This document shows positions 4,358-5,193 of a stretch of DNA of 5,193 bases, one piece after another. Under the pieces are notes generated by a model. That model was not told the origin of the DNA, searched no databases, and worked only from the letters and a program-made list of their open reading frames with translations. How positions within the stretch are numbered: position 1 is the first letter of the stretch; the number at the start of each line of letters is the position of its first letter. Position numbers and translations under genes: made by a program. This DNA comes from DATDRS01 sp035291605. GTDB taxonomy: Bacteria > Chloroflexota > Anaerolineae > Anaerolineales > UBA6663. The stretch covers positions 1-5,193 of the forward strand of contig DATDRS010000429.1 in NCBI GenBank assembly GCA_035291605.1. The letters run 5' to 3'.

Positions 4358-5193
4358 ATGTACGGCCCAGGGCGCGACGATCCCTACGCGGTGCTCTCGC
4401 GCCTGGGCCAGCGCCTGGAAGCGACGCTCGCGCCCGAGGCCGTGCTGCCCACGATTGTGGCGACCGTCAAAGAATCCCTCAAACTGCCTTACACGGCCAT
4501 CGCCCTCAAACACGCGGACGCGGATGCGTTCGCTGTCGCCGCCGCGTCCGGGATACCCGTGGACGATGTGCTGCACCTGCCGCTGGTTTATCAGAACGAG
4601 ACGGTCGGCCAGTTGCTCCTGGCGCCGCGCGCTCCCGGCGAGGCCTTCTCCGCTGCCGACCAGCGCCTGCTCGACGACCTCGCTCACCAGGCGGGTGTCG
4701 CCGTCCACGCTGTGCGCCTGACCACAGATCTGCAGCGCCTGGCGGCGGACTTGCAGCGTTCCCGCGAGAGTCTGGTGACGACACGGGAAGAGGAGCGTCG
4801 CCGGCTGCGCCGTGACCTGCACGATGGCCTTGGTCCGACCCTCGCCAGCCTGGCCCAACGGCTGGACACCGCCCGCATTCTGGTCCCGCGCGACCCGGAT
4901 GCCGCCGTCGCATTGCTGGGCGACCTCAAAGCGCAGGTGAAGGCGACGATCACGGACATTCGCCAATTGGTCTATGCACTGCGCCCACCCGCGCTGGACG
5001 AACTCGGCCTGGTCTCGGCCATCCGCGAACACATCGCGCACTATGACCAGCCCAACGGGCTCCACGTTTCGATTGACGCGCCCGAGCGTTTGCCGCCCCT
5101 GCCTGCCGCCGTCGAGGTGGCCGCGTACCGCATCGTGCTGGAGGCGCTGACCAATGTCGCCCGGCATGCGCACGCGCAGACCTGTCGCATCCG
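2156..5193 (+). CDS. Sensor histidine kinase, duplicated membrane module, 3' partial
   Basis: This is one uninterrupted frame of 1012 codons running off the right edge: a membrane sensor histidine kinase of the NarL/DegS (HisKA_3) class. Residues 1-329 are a polytopic membrane module of perhaps ten helices, with IFWRKS (67), PDGRF (128), QQTKW (193) and LFDIDLLINR (260). A Pro/Ser-rich linker at 330-362 follows. Residues 363-734 are a second copy with the same landmarks at 462, 524, 595 and 662. A GAF-like region spans about 741-855 and a charged coiled helix about 858-883. The phosphoacceptor is His889 in EEERRRLRRDLHDGLG; LRPPALDELGL follows at 942-952. The ATPase domain starts near 970, with the N-box EALTN (Asn1000); the G-boxes lie beyond the window. 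It would autophosphorylate His889 and pass phosphate to a LuxR/NarL-type regulator, probably encoded to the right. Start choice: GTG 2156 aligns with Met363 of the second copy (NPES.../RPEN..., then TTLHG); an in-frame ATG at 2075 would add 27 residues without a Shine-Dalgarno. Confidence 0.9.
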   Translation, partial: MNPESASITTLHGRWLLIARTTWLVLVVLTLGVFITSAPARFVQHQTDDIVIEVALLSVYVGIAAVIFWRKSKDGMALFVSLFLVMWGATLSPSWDALVESESSWHLPVSLLRSLGPLSFLLFLYLFPDGRFVPRWTRTLVVALIALMVVAKPFGPLMLPDPLSFILWVGFLVAGVAAQIYRYRRISGPVQRQQTKWVVFGLTAMSLGLLVSGLMSELFPSLHRSGVQQSLYELISGSVAVFSLLLLPVSIGIAILRSQLFDIDLLINRALVYGALTVSIIGLYVLGVGALSRLLQTQSNLAVSILALLIVAALIRPLRRGLQRGANRLIRPERSPPADSSAAPKLPTTELSQSQEATLHTPMRPENAPNTTLHGQRLVLARAVWVAVALLTVGLFVAGIPVEFAQLQLGCPTPACASSGQMTPVELRLVEDLGLSRNFFAAYGVALEVVFAGVYAAVAALIFWRKSTDRLALFVALALLAFGTATHPSTMNHLTAAYPVWRLPVAALHFVGSASFSLFLYLFPDGRFVPRWTRWVALVWIAWLLPRYWFPDWPPSGSDTWLAWPNSAVWLGALGTAVYAQVYRYRRVSNRVQRQQTKWVVFGIGMALTGFLSVNVVVSAVGLPAPASAGVLATLMVGAALMYGALLLIPLSIGIAILRHHLFDIDILINRTLVYGALTVSVVGIYVLVVGYLGALFRMAGGQANLAISVLATGLVALLFQPLRGRLQRGVNRLMYGPGRDDPYAVLSRLGQRLEATLAPEAVLPTIVATVKESLKLPYTAIALKHADADAFAVAAASGIPVDDVLHLPLVYQNETVGQLLLAPRAPGEAFSAADQRLLDDLAHQAGVAVHAVRLTTDLQRLAADLQRSRESLVTTREEERRRLRRDLHDGLGPTLASLAQRLDTARILVPRDPDAAVALLGDLKAQVKATITDIRQLVYALRPPALDELGLVSAIREHIAHYDQPNGLHVSIDAPERLPPLPAAVEVAAYRIVLEALTNVARHAHAQTCRI

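Noticed and set aside
4172..5173. A 333-codon open frame on the - strand
   Set aside because: It lies entirely antisense to the kinase catalytic region, whose + strand frame encodes GAF-like, HisKA_3 and N-box motifs. The - strand translation is Gln/Arg/Gly-rich with no family motif, as expected for a mirror of GC-rich coding DNA.

Overview
The window looks like a chromosomal segment of a GC-rich bacterium, most likely a member of the Chloroflexota. The main reason is the large sensor kinase on the right. Its membrane part (PDGRFVPRW, QQTKWVVFG, LFDIDILINR, LVYGALTVS blocks) followed by a DDPYAVLSRLGQRLEATL segment and a HisKA_3 core matches my memory of the many NarL-type kinases in that phylum. 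This is recognition, not a database result. All supported genes are on the + strand with short gaps and no convincing terminator, so they may be co-transcribed.

Layout. Bases 1-54 are a leader with a Shine-Dalgarno for the first gene; a sequence resembling the right half of an integron attC site lies at 9-31. Bases 55-975 encode a CPBP-family intramembrane metalloprotease homologue. Bases 1030-1449 encode a small lipoprotein with a Pro/Ser/Thr linker and a TIG-like beta domain. Bases 1479-2048 encode a glycine-rich integral membrane protein with an internal tandem repeat. Bases 2049-2155 are a leader holding a possible 23-codon ORF, whose Shine-Dalgarno can pair with sequence inside that ORF and whose stop overlaps the next start as GTGA. 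From 2156 (alternatively 2075) to the right edge runs one uninterrupted frame of more than 1000 codons: a sensor histidine kinase cut off inside its ATPase domain.

The most interesting feature is the architecture of that kinase. Its N-terminal membrane module is present twice in tandem, and only the second copy is joined to a GAF-like region, the phosphoacceptor helix and the ATPase domain. The second copy begins with an in-frame Met exactly where the first copy begins with its GTG start. This suggests that two tandem paralogous kinase genes collapsed into one, the first losing its catalytic half. The second module also has about 33 extra residues with a CxxxxC pair that the first lacks, so the two copies may sense different things.

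How the genes work together can only be inferred. The three upstream products are all membrane or envelope proteins and the fourth is a membrane sensor, so an envelope-sensing unit is plausible. The partner response regulator would be expected just to the right of the window and is not visible.
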